From assembly GCA_002205965.3 (NCBI GenBank), contig NADL03000551.1:1-64000 (forward strand): a stretch of DNA of 64,000 nucleotides, read 5' to 3'. Positions 1 through 9,741 of the stretch are shown in pieces (position 1 is the stretch's first letter; the number at the start of each line of letters is the position of its first letter). The notes under the pieces were generated by a model. That model made no database searches. It had not been told where the DNA came from and saw only the letters and a program-made list of their open reading frames with translations. The stretch is from Kappaphycus alvarezii. Its lineage: Eukaryota > Rhodophyta > Florideophyceae > Gigartinales > Solieriaceae. The translations under genes were made by a program, and so were the position numbers.

Positions 1-19
1 AACTTAGCCATAGCGGCTC

Positions 20-560
20 GATGCTTGTTTCTTTCCCCTTTGTTCCGTTTCGGGTACTGCCCTTCGGCAGGTTCACTGTCCGAGCGCATTATTTTCGTCT
101 TCTTTGTTGCCCTTTTGCCGAACTTTTGGATTACGAGTTGGTTACTGGGGCTGTGCGGATTGATCCAGCAATCCACGCTTGTGTGCGGTACGGTTGAAAT
201 AGGTGCATTTCACTTTTGCCATCTTTGCTTGAGTGATTTCCGTATCGGTATTTAGCGTTTTCCGTTCTTCAATAAGTGTCCTCGCTACGGTTTCCCACTT
301 GATTCCATTCTCTGTTAGCGTTTAATTGCTGTCGTGAGAGGGACAGCTCGGGGACTTCGATGGATGCGACGAGTATTCCGACCGGGAGGGTGTCATCGAG
401 CTCGGAAACCATGTTGCGGAGCTCCTCGACAATTCCCGCCATCTCGAAGATAGCTTGGCCACGTCGGACTTCTTGTTCTTGTACCGAACGGATACCAACT
501 CGGAGATCTTAGTAATATTCAACGCCGTTGAGGTTGACCGGTAACGAGCTTCGAGCTTTT
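20..560 (-). mobile_element. Ty1/copia gag fragment (fossil)
   Basis: On the minus strand the translation contains a stretch like the copia Gag (UBN2-type) helical region: an EELRNMVSELDD segment, then VARTLIEERKTLN, then the remains of a Cys/His segment. This order (helical Gag, the L.EE.R segment, zinc knuckle) is typical of copia Gag. It is a broken scrap in more than one frame, with no LTR visible beside it; the window edge cuts any continuation. Family call is moderate because only short conserved blocks remain. Confidence 0.45.
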
Positions 561-1383
561 CATCATCTCTTTGGGCTTTTCTTTAACCATTCGGACGAAA
601 CACAGAGCGTGGTCACTGAGCGCTAGCACAATAATGTTGCTGACTCTGGCGCTCGGTGAACTCGGCCTTCTGCTCAGAGGTTCACGCAGTTGTTACTTCA
701 GCGAATACTTCAGATAAATCCCTGGCGGAACATCCAGGTTCCACACGAATTATCCACAAACCGTAATCGGACTTTTCATCGAGAGGGCGGATTGGGCTTT
801 CCTTGGTCCGACATGTTAAACGAGACCAATCGGGCAATCTATATTATGGAATTAGGTTGAATGATGGATGGCTGAGCTAAACGAGATCTGGGCCCACAAA
901 CTGTCAGAAAAGATATGATGAAGATGTTCCGTTTTACTCGGTAGTTCATATGCCCCGATCGGTAGAGTCTTCGCCTACTGTCCTAGACTAAATCCCTATT
1001 ATTGTTCGGGTAGACTAAAGCATAAGGTTCCAACAAATTAGGCTATGCCAATTCCCTGATGCGCAGCCTGCGTCATCAGTAATTCCGTCCGGGTTTAGTC
1101 CAGCATCATCAAAGCCTCAGCAATGTTCTTCCATGTGCGACATTAGGGCTTGCTTGCTTCATGGCGGTAATTTCCGTAACGGGAACAGAGCATAATCGAA
1201 ACGAGATACAATTTCGGTGACGATGTAATAACGTAATCATAACGCATACATAAAAACAATTTTGACTTTGTCCGTTCTCGGGTTGGTGTAATGTCATTCA
1301 TTCTGACACTGTGTAACGGAGAGTCTGGAAATGAGGCCGACTCATGAGGTATTACCTCACAGGGCTGTTGTGAGACAACCGTA
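561..1383. other. No recognisable feature
   Basis: Mixed-composition DNA with no convincing open frame on either strand. The short frames present have no recognisable domain and no repeat relationship to other parts of the window that I could see. Confidence 0.4.
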
Positions 1384-2990
1384 AGGCATGCTGCGTTGGA
1401 AAGAAACCGTCTCAGCAGCGTGTCTTTGCAAAAGCACAATTCGCACTCGCCCGAGGGACTCTATGGCTCGTACGGCTACGTGCCTAGCTACGTCTGTGGT
1501 GCCACCGCCAGGTGGATACCAATACTGGGATCAATCGGGACCTGGCATGCGTAGTGATGAAGTATTGATACCTCCTGAACAACGACGCTTTCGCGGCGTT
1601 TAGAGATGTCAAGGGTTTAAAGCAACGAGCCCGTGTGTTGGAGGGTGCAAGAGATTGACGAATGTAACCTCGAAAAGGCTGTCCCTCCGGTGCTCCCTAT
1701 AGCCTTGAAGTATGGCCTTTTGCGGTGTTAGCCATTGGGACGGGGCTCCATTGCCGGGTGTCGCGCAGCCTTTGCTAAGTCCGACGTGAGGACCGTAACC
1801 TGGCGGTCGTGAAGCTTGATTCGCTCTCAGTCATGTAAACAGTGCAGGAGGAGGTCGCCGAAGATGTCCAGGGTTTCCGAGCATTTCTCCTGGGGCACGG
1901 GGTGTTGGTGGCAAATAACGGTACCTGGAAATAATATTGGAGCCAGAAAGAGATCTTTGGGAGCGATGTGTGTCTTAAGGCCCGGGCATGGTTCGCAGTA
2001 TACCCATTGTTTAGCACTGATCCACGAGCGAAAGGCTTGTCTCCTGCTGTCGCCAGGGGGTTTGAGCTCTTGAGCGGCTTCGCGAATTGAATCCGTCAGC
2101 TTCTTTTGCGAGGGTGGGTTGGAGCAAAAGGGGCTGAAGGGAACTATCTTCGCCGGCGGACATGAAGCAGATCACACCGTATGGGCGTCGGCTGCATCTT
2201 ACTATGTGCTCAGCAGTCGTACCGAAGCCGGTAAGATGGAGCAGCCAGCGGTATAAGCAGCGGCACAAGAAGCGAGGAAAGCGGAGGCGGAAATGTCGCG
2301 CCCGACGTGAGTCCTATCCCCAGCGATGGTTTTCTTGGGGTTTAGCGGTTTCACTGGGAGCTTGAGTTCTCGGAAGACTTCGCGGTCGAGGACGCCTCTG
2401 GCTAGAGTTCGGACGCATTTCTCGATCATCTCGTCAAAGCACTTGGCGCCTTCCGCTGTACTACAAGGGGGAACGACGCGTAACAAGTAGCCGACCTTGC
2501 AGACGCCAAAGCAATTTCGGAGGAGTTGAAGGGCCACTTGTGTGTCGTCGAGATCGGCAATTGTTGCCTGGAAGGGCTTGAGGGACTCGACGTGTTGGTA
2601 AAAGTCCCGTTGCATGAATGCCGTCGACCCTATGGGTGCGTTGAGAATGTGAGTCCCTTTGCTGTACACTTGCTTTAGGGCGGCTGGGTAAAGCTGATGG
2701 ACGGACGGCGGTGGTGCAGTGGGCCACCAAATCTTGCACTTTGTTATGGATAGATGAAGGCCGCGGTCTGTGGCATATGACGACGAGAGGACTTTTACTG
2801 CTTTCAATAGCTGCTTGTGGTTCCTATGATATACCCGTCGTCATGATACCAGAGCTGTAATAGGAGCTGCCCTACTCTCTGACGCCATCCTCGTTAGAAG
2901 AGAGCAAATCGAGATCGTAGTGACGAGGCGGAGGTATAAAGTAGTCGAACTTGTACCACGGCACGTGCGAAGTGGGAGGCCCGAAGGCGA
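1384..2990 (-). mobile_element. LINE-2 (RLE-type non-LTR retrotransposon), 5'-truncated decayed copy
   Basis: Read on the minus strand this holds, in order: the RT core motif YHDD (about 2,850), RT block 6 (RGLHLSITKCKIWWP), block 7 (ILNAPIGSTAF), the thumb (DLDDTQVALQLLRNCFGV), a linker, a zinc-finger region (QYYFQVPL then CPRRN, 1,900-1,960), and a C-terminal segment matching the copy at 6,375-7,135. The longest open piece is 2,202-2,807 (201 residues). The YHDD block and block 6 are in different frames and later parts are interrupted, so it is inactive. The RT upstream of about 2,990 fades out, as expected for 5' truncation. It belongs to the same lineage as 9,742-11,680. The clade (R2, R4, NeSL or Utopia-like) is not resolved. 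Confidence 0.8.
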
Positions 2991-4125
2991 GCATTGCTTG
3001 GGTAGATTTCCCGACGGCACTATACGTGTCGAGGCCGAAAGAGTGAAACTTGGCGTTGACAGAAGAGCACAGGGCGGCGAAGCGTTGCGTTTTCTGAGCT
3101 CCGATTCCGGCAACACCCGGCAGCTGAACGGCGGCGAGACTGAGGTGGGGCGCGAGCGGTGTGGAGGCTGGCTATAGAGAGGTCAGTTGCTTGTGAGGGT
3201 GGTGAGAGCTCAAGATGGTCGCTGAAGATATGCATGCGGGCCGTGGATGCGGTGGAAGATCATGTTTACACGGGAAGTTGAACTCTGTGGTGGGGCGCAG
3301 GCAGGGCGATGGATGTCGGAAGAGGGTCATGAGGTCATTCCGGATGTGAATATGACGTGTGACGTACCGCTCCAGGGAGGGGCAGGTGGTGGCGTGGACT
3401 GCAAGCGGGTGGAGGAGTGGCGGGGAAGGACGGGAAGAGGGCACGCCGCGGGGGCACGGCTGGTTTCCTGGGAATGTCGGATTACCGAGTCTTGGCATCA
3501 CCATGATGGTCCAAATTTCAGGGTCAGCTTTGGTAGAAAGCTTGGCGACAGGGTGTTTCGAGAAAGGTAGGCAGGAAGATTGCGTGGACAAGATAAATTC
3601 CGCGCAAGACGATGGGAAGGAGGTACGAATCCCGATGAGAACGGTGGAAGGCGGCGGTGAGGGTTGGTTGTGCACTGGAAAGGTGCCCGTGGGTTGAAGG
3701 GAGTGGAGGGGCGGTAGACTGGAATGGGGGAGGAATATCCCATGATGCAGTGAATGTTGGATAGGCGGATGCAGATTGGGTGGAACAATAGCGTACGTGG
3801 CGAGGAGCGAAGTGTAGTATGCGATAAGGGAAAGTGGGGCGGGGAGGGTGAGCCCAGGCCCCCCATTTGAAACGGGAGTGTAGCGCAGATCCAAGCGTCG
3901 TCGTGAAGGTGGGGGTGAAGGGCGTCGAATGCACCCCGCAGTTGTAGGTCAAAATGTTTTGCACTAGAAAGAGAAAGTTGCGGGGGTGCAAGTGTGGAGG
4001 ATGTGGTCGGGTTCGAAAGGCGGGGGGGATTTGGGGTGGGGAACGGCCTTTGTGCGAGAGGGGGGGGGGACAGGTGTATGAAATGAGAGGGTCTCAGGAG
4101 GAGAGTGAGGCAGGCGAGACTAGTG
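2991..4125. other. G-rich block without a supported gene
   Basis: The plus strand is strongly purine/G-rich (runs of G near 4,020-4,070), so the minus strand lacks stop codons and shows several long overlapping open frames in different phases (up to 240 codons). Having more than one frame open over the same bases, with low-complexity Pro/Ser/His-rich translations, points to composition rather than coding. Nothing recognisable was found. Confidence 0.5.
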
Positions 4126-4134
4126 TGACAAGGC

Positions 4135-4262
4135 TGGTGTCAAAGTAACCCGTAAGACATGTTTTGTTGGACGAAAAGCGTCGCGGCGATGTGTCTTTGC
4201 GTAAGGTTTCCATGGCTCGCACCGCGACGTGCCCGGCCACGTCATGCGGCACGAATAGCGAC
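4135..4262 (-). mobile_element. LINE-2 C-terminal fragment
   Basis: The minus translation has HDVAGHVAVRAMETLR followed by a degenerate end, matching the LINE-2 C-terminal segment NDVARNVAVRALDTYG seen at 6,487-6,792, 10,640-10,878 and 13,407-13,712. Only this terminal block remains. It lies next to a fragment of the LINE-1 tail on the opposite strand. Confidence 0.65.
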
Positions 4263-4284
4263 ATTCTGCATATTATCGCAGTAC

Positions 4285-4330
4285 AGTACAGTTGTGCAAC
4301 ATTGTACAACCCATAAAGATTTACGACGAC
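4285..4330 (+). repeat. LINE-1 3' tail fragment
   Basis: A short stretch resembles the last ~45 bases of LINE-1: a TGTGC-ACATTGTAC motif followed by an ATAAAGAT-TAC-ACC ending, as at 44,830-44,866, 51,318-51,349, 9,215-9,256 and 20,590-20,622. Either an extremely 5'-truncated insertion or an eroded copy. Confidence 0.55.
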
Positions 4331-5502
4331 CACAGGACAGGACTTGTCTGCGATGGGCGGGATGACGTCTTCGAGGAACAGAAGGGCACAGTCATTGCTG
4401 GACTTGCAGTTGGAGTCGGGCGGGAAACCCCGCCTCGAACAATCCACGGTCATTGCTGCGTTGACAATTGTACAACAAAAAGAGAAAACAGCATTGCACC
4501 ATCAACCAAGATCTCCCAACCTTTGCACCCACCAACACTTTTTAATGCTTTTCTACGGGGGTAATATTTGAAAGATAGGGAGGGTCGGTTGTATGGTAAT
4601 TCCCTCGTTGATTCGCGTTCAATCCAAAGCAACACGAAACACCAACGGCCGCGGTGAGAAATGCGGCGGCGGCATGTGCGACGGGGAATGTTCGATACCA
4701 AACGTGTTGATTGTTTGTCGCGGGTATGGTAGGTACAACAGGATGATAAAATGGAGCACTCGGATATGCCACTGTACATGTACATACATGTACTGTACTG
4801 TAATCACAGCCGTGATGATCGGAGGATGAACGGTCAAGTCCCACGTGAGAAAATAAAGGCATCCCGCAACCCTTTGCAAATGCTGCACATGTCCGCGCAA
4901 GTAAGCTTCGGTACCGTGCAGTACATACCTTTGCCAGTCGTAAACAGGTCCTCTGTCCTCGTCGCTCAAGAGTGACGACGTGACTCTTCATATCTCCAAC
5001 CCCAGGCTTGTGTACACTTCTTGCCCACCGAATCGCACACGTCTAGACTGTAACCAACCAGATTCCAACCCCCAACATCCGGTAACATCCAGATATCATC
5101 CACTCTTCCATTCTCCATAAAACTCTCTCCTGCGCGCAAGCGACTCGTTGCCCCATCTCCGTGCATCATACGGCCCCTGTACCATTGTGAGCACAATCTC
5201 TATGCCACAAATCAAGCCAGTCTACATTCTTGTCGAACCAACTCGACACACAAATTGCGATACGATACATGCAGCTCGCCGTACAACATCCTGCTCCACT
5301 GCAAACCTTCAAACCCCTCTTCCACCCTCCTACCGACCACCTGCTCCCCTCACCATTCCAAACCAACATGTCAAACAACTCATCACAAGCTCCGTCCTCC
5401 TCACCCATTCCTTTATAACCCCTCTCCCTCCGCCCAACAACATCTCGTCATCCGCCAAACCATCCTCCAACACCATCACAACAACCCCGCAAACCTACCA
5501 CA
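4331..5502. other. Intergenic, no supported gene
   Basis: Short overlapping frames on both strands, none with a recognisable domain. Around 4,775-4,800 there is a short self-complementary GTACATGTACATACATGTAC run. From about 5,000 the plus strand becomes C-rich and leads into the cysteine-rich gene; a 5' untranslated region may lie here, but no promoter element is clear. Confidence 0.4.
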
Positions 5503-6112
5503 ATGGCTCTCCCCACCCACTTTTCCTCCCTCCTCCTCCTCCTCCTCCTCCTCCTCCTCCCGTCACCCAATCCCAGAATTGCCCCTGCATCTGCCGCGCC
5601 GCCTCCCGCGGTCTATCAAGCCTCACATTCCAGTGCACCCGTCCAGTCTTTGTAAACCGTGGTTGCGCCATCCTCCCCTGCAACCTGGACAACCCCGCTC
5701 CTCCCCGGTTTCCACTGCTGCAACCCCTCCCCACCCCCACCCCTCCTCCAGTCCCCCACCACCCTGCCCCTGCGTCTGCAGGGTCGGCATCTTTCACGAG
5801 GCCGCCTCTAGACGCGACTGTGATCGTATCCCGTTTAGTACCCTCTGTCGTGTCGCCAGTTGTACATTGAGTACCGGGATGAGGAGGACTGGCTCTTATT
5901 GCTGTGATCAGGGCTTGGTGGACGAGTTGGAGGAGTCCGTCGACCCGGAGGTTTCCTTACCCCCGTCACTGCCCTGCCCGTGTGTGTGTCGTAGAGGGAG
6001 CTTTAGATACCAAGCAAGTCGTGCAGAGTGTGGAAGAAGGGCGTTTGTTGGGAGGTGTAAGCTTGGATCGTGTGTCCGTGGGCGTGATGACTCTGGCGTG
6101 TGGTGCTGTTGA
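5503..6112 (+). pseudogene. Secreted cysteine-rich triple-domain protein, reading frame disrupted
   Basis: An ATG at 5,503 in a good context (A at -3, G at +4) opens a peptide MALPTHFSS followed by about eleven Leu, a classic signal-peptide hydrophobic core. Downstream are three related Cys-rich domains: CPCICR..C.R..F...C....C (from 5,580), CPCVCR..C.R..F...C....C..CC (5,765-5,910) and CPCVCR..C.R..F...C....C..CC (5,970-6,109), the last ending at a TGA (6,110-6,112). Pro-rich linkers separate the domains. Domains 2 and 3 share one frame; domain 1 and the signal peptide lie in the other two frames. The signal peptide is encoded by a CTC microsatellite, a likely slippage site. Either the gene is decayed, or small introns or base-call errors hide a continuous frame. 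No known family was recognised. The repeated spacing of Cys, Arg and Phe argues strongly that this was protein-coding. It would be exported and probably disulphide-bonded. Confidence 0.6.
5526..5561 (+). repeat. (CTC)n microsatellite
   Basis: A run of about twelve CTC/CCT triplets lies inside the signal-peptide region of the cysteine-rich gene. It encodes poly-Leu in the ATG frame and poly-Pro in the frame of domain 1, so it is where two coding signals change phase. Confidence 0.9.
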
Positions 6113-6374
6113 ACATTCTGATGGGGTTTTAGCGGAACGGAGTGCGATTCATGGGGAGTTGCCTGCTGTGGAGTGCTAGCTTTTGCTTTTGCTTTGTTGG
6201 TTGGGTTTATAGTTAGTTGGTTTTGCGTTTAAGTTTGTCTTGCCTTGGCAAGGAGTAAATTTTGGGTCGTTTTAATCCATGAAAAATGTGGTCGGCTGTT
6301 CCCTCAGCGATGTCGTGATGTGTGTAAAAGCTTATAAACGATTGGCGGGAAGCTGTCAAAACGCTAGAAATCGG

Positions 6375-7135
6375 GGAAACGTTTGGGTGTTTTACTCTTG
6401 GAAGGTATATCCGACCTATCCCATGGTTTTCCAGACAACCGCAATCGACTCAAAAAGGGTATACTGACACAGTAATGGGGGAGGAACTACGCTCCATAAA
6501 AGGCTACCTTCCGGCCAGCCATCAAGCAGACCGCATTGGAGATAACGGCTGCTACAGCGTGCGTTTGCAGCAAACCCTCCCGAACCATTCCGTACGTGTC
6601 CAATGCCCTCACGGCCACGTTCCTTGCCACGTCATTTAGCACTGCACATGCATCCGGATGCCACCCTCCAAGAGTGGAGATTGGCACAGGCACGAGCCTA
6701 ACTCTGGTGGAGGTCGCGATAAAGGATTGATATCTTCTCTGCTTTGCATTTCGCGTCGCATTAAGAGAGGACATCGGGTTGAAGGCCCTCACTCTCCTGT
6801 TGGAGGGAGCGAGGGATTCACGAAAGTAAAATTAAAAAAATCGGTCCCTCCGCTGCTTCCCATTGCCTGGATGTCGGGTCTCGTGCGCTGGAGACCATGG
6901 CGTGCCTCTACAACAGAAGGACGAGCAGCTCTTACCAAGTCTTTTGCGAAAAGGTTTACTTGGCGATCATGTCGGTTGACCCTGTGGGCCCCATGCAAGC
7001 AATGCATGAGATGATTGCCATGTGCATCGAGTGTTTCCGGGCAATTCCGTCTTGGGCATGGCCTACCAGGGTGAGAAAGTGGGACTTGACAGTAGTATTG
7101 AAGCCACAAAGAAAGAAAGGGCTCGCGATGTCGGT
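6375..7135 (-). mobile_element. LINE-2 copy: zinc finger, RLE and C-terminus with 3' module
   Basis: Minus-strand translation: WLQYYCQVPL, then a CPRRNC...H...HC zinc-binding array, then RPDIQAMGSSGG followed by a TDFFNF strand, which fits the P-D...D core of R2-type restriction-like endonucleases; next the C-terminal GGWHPDACAVLNDVARNV segment and a stop near 6,487. It is followed by a conserved non-coding 3' module (6,375-6,486) also found at 10,870-10,990, 13,715-13,822 and 13,845-13,948. Open frames 6,789-7,109 and 6,487-6,792 nearly adjoin but are out of phase. The RT is absent, so the copy is 5'-truncated. No poly(A) tail is seen. Confidence 0.75.
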
Positions 7136-7235
7136 GAGCGAGTCCTTACAGCCGTTATCCTTACAGTCGGTGTCTAGCTGTGTTTCTGAGAGAAAAAAAA
7201 TAGACTCAAGGTTTCTGTGAGCGTGTCTTTACAAC

Positions 7236-9256
7236 CGGTCTTCTCACTCAATCTGTTGTACTCGTCGCTAGCTTCGATCAGAAGCAGAGGGAAGCATTCC
7301 ACCAATTGCAGCTGCCCTGTCCAGAGTAACTCTGGCTCCAAGCCTCTCTCCCCTTCTCCATGGGCGGTCTAGGTCTCCTGCAAACTTCAGACATTACCGA
7401 GGCTGCTTACGCAGCATCTGTAATTGATTCTTTTGGACTTATCTCCGACCTGCTCACTCTTTCCCAGGACCGCCACTTGGAAGAGATCCCTCGGTCCACC
7501 ATCTCGCTCTTCTCCTCCCGCCACCCGCAGCTGTCTTCGTCGCTTACAGCTACGGCTGTTTTCGAGCGTTGTTCATCGCCGGTCCCCGGCGAAAGGCTCC
7601 AGTCTGCGATCACAACTGAACTCATGCTATCGAAGTCCGATAGGTTGTTCTCGTCCGCGGCAACCCACGACCGAGCACGGCTCCTCTCCGTGCGGACATA
7701 CTCCGCCTCATCTGTTTTCTCTTTGCTTCCTCACCCCCACCGCGGTACGTACATGTCCTCTTCTGCGTGGAAAGTAGCTCTGGCTCTACGTCTCGCTTCG
7801 CGCTATTCCCTGTATCTACTTGCTGTCCGGTCTGCTCCCGCCGCTCGGCTGACATCGCACCCGTCTTAGATCCAAGTGGTCAATACGCGTTGATCTCCAA
7901 ATACGAAGAAGAAATGACTCGTCGCCATCACATCCTCCGCAACGTTGTTGCCCGCTACTGCAAGGAAGTTGGGATCGTCGCCCTCGTCGAACATCCGCTC
8001 CTCTACCAAGTTCCCAACTCATCTGGGCATTCGGAGTCCCCCGCCCTACGAATGGACATAAATATACCAGCTGCATACGGGCTTCACAGTGCCGGTATCG
8101 CCGTCGACGTTACTGTTGCCCATCCCTCCGCATGCCGCCACATTTCGCCAAGTACGGTTACAGCAGGCGCTGCCACGACAGTTTCAGAGCACGAGAAACA
8201 TCGTCATTACCACACTTACTGTAACCAACACGATATTCTCTGATGTGAGCAAATTCGCACACGAAAAAAATCCAGATGAGGACCATAATTGTATACAGCA
8301 TCGGAATTGGGAATATATCTTTACAGTTTCTGAATTTGCAAGATATATTTATTTTGGATGAGTGTGACAAAATCATCGGTTGATTTTTTTATTTTAGGAC
8401 ACGCTGTCGTAATAGATGTCAGTACAGTTCCAGGTTCTGGGTGATACTACGAGTGACTCTGAAAGGTATATATAATGGCCACATTAATTCCAACCACTGG
8501 CCGATGGGTGGCTGGCATGGGTATGGCACCTAGATATTTACATTGAGAAAATATCTTCTAATAGTTTTTCTGGTTCACACGATTCCCGTGAATGCATTTT
8601 ATGGTTATAAGTATGTTTGTTTGAGACTTTTGGGGTAGCCAAAAGTCTATATAAGCCGAGTAAACTGCTTCCTTTAGTGGAGGTCAAGCAAGTTGGCAGA
8701 CAACTTAATGTCAAGCTACGAGTTATAAGGAGTTGAGAGTCAACTTCAGACTCAAGAAAAAGTTTTCCTAAGCTGATCCCAGAGCATCCGTGGTAGACAC
8801 TGCCCCTTTCAAACTTGCTTGTAGCCCTCTCAACTCTCTTCCATAAGAATTTATTTTTTGTTCGTTCAACTATACCACGGTAGCACTTTTGTCGCTGGCA
8901 ATACCTCTTTCTTGGGGTAGTTGGTTCTGAGTATCTCTTCTATCAGCAATTTACCCCTATATTACTTCTCTCCCTCGTCGAGATTGATATTTATGGCTCC
9001 TTGGGCGACGACGGCAAGGTTTTCCCGCCGCCCTGCTTCCTTCGCTGCTTTTCCTTGCTTCCTTTGCTCCTTCCCGTCCCGGTTCCTCCCCTTAACAGTA
9101 AATCTGCGATTTCGTCACCCGTTTTGCATTTAATCTCCAAGTAAGCCAGGCACGACAGGTTTCTACCGGCCGCCCGCATCCATAGTTAATTTATGAATAC
9201 CCTCCGCACGCCTCTGTGCAATATTGTACAACCCATAGAGATTTACCACCACTTCT
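7236..9256 (+). mobile_element. LINE-1 copy, 5'-truncated and interrupted by an LTR-like insert
   Basis: Sequence matches the LINE-1 ORF2 C-terminal half of 43,610-44,866: ASFDQKQREAFHQLQLPCP, the MGGLGLLQTSDITEAAYAASVIDSF segment, the zinc-finger region (its CPVC stretch now out of phase), LRMDINIPAAYG and VDVTVAHPS (RLE core), then a break at about 8,241. LINE-1 resumes at about 8,966 (CGAGATTGATATTTATGG) and runs to the family tail (9,190-9,256). It is more diverged than the three copies beyond 41 kb and has frame breaks. The ~720-bp insert is annotated separately. The 5' truncation point is about 7,236, immediately beside a LINE-2 copy on the other strand. Confidence 0.8.
8242..8965 (+). 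mobile_element. Probable solo LTR inside a LINE-1 copy (fossil)
   Basis: This ~720-bp stretch interrupts LINE-1. It starts with TG and carries a CTATATAAG TATA-like box (8,648) and a CTATACCACGGTAGCACTTT motif (8,868). Its second half is related, in reverse orientation, to 11,700-12,075. A TTCTC on both sides could be a 5-bp target duplication, as integrases make. No coding domain lies inside, so solo LTR is the simplest reading, but the 3' end (no clear CA) is uncertain and the family is unknown. Confidence 0.5.
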
Positions 9257-9741
9257 TCTCTTCTTACAAGCTGTGTCTGGTCGCGTCTCTGATGTCTCTT
9301 GCTCTTTTCTGTCTTCGGAGCAAATCAAACATATATGAATACTTCCCCTTTTAAGGGCCGCTGGCCCCCCCTTTCCTGCTTGGTAAAGTATTCTTCTTCT
9401 TCTTAAGTACTTGAAATAAGTAGAGACTGTAGCACTGCGAAGGGCTCCAAATGACTAAACATAGTTCTAAAAATATAATTCACATGGTGCGACCCAAGGA
9501 ACGTTCTAAACGGTACTAAATCCCCTGTCTGGGGATGAGCACTTGTTGCTGCATGAATCAAAACAGGGAAGTGCTAGGTAGCACAGTAATCGAAGCATCC
9601 ACGAAGCAATGGTGACTCAGTGGAGTAACCACCTGTTGACATAATAGGAACACGCAATTTCGGTTACAGTACAACTAAAAGCGTGCTTTGAAATGTTGCA
9701 TTTATTTGTCAACACTTAGGTGAAAGTTGATTTCTCGTAGG
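9257..9741. other. No recognisable feature
   Basis: AT-leaning sequence between LINE copies with no open frame of interest and no recognised repeat. Confidence 0.4.

Noticed and set aside
3172-3991. Long overlapping minus-strand open frames (up to 240 codons)
   Set aside because: More than one phase is open at once over G-rich plus-strand sequence, and the translations are low-complexity; composition explains the lack of stops.
5495-5797. Gly-rich minus-strand ORF opposite the cysteine-rich gene
   Set aside because: It is the complement of the CTC microsatellite and Pro-rich linkers; the plus-strand Cys pattern is the real signal.
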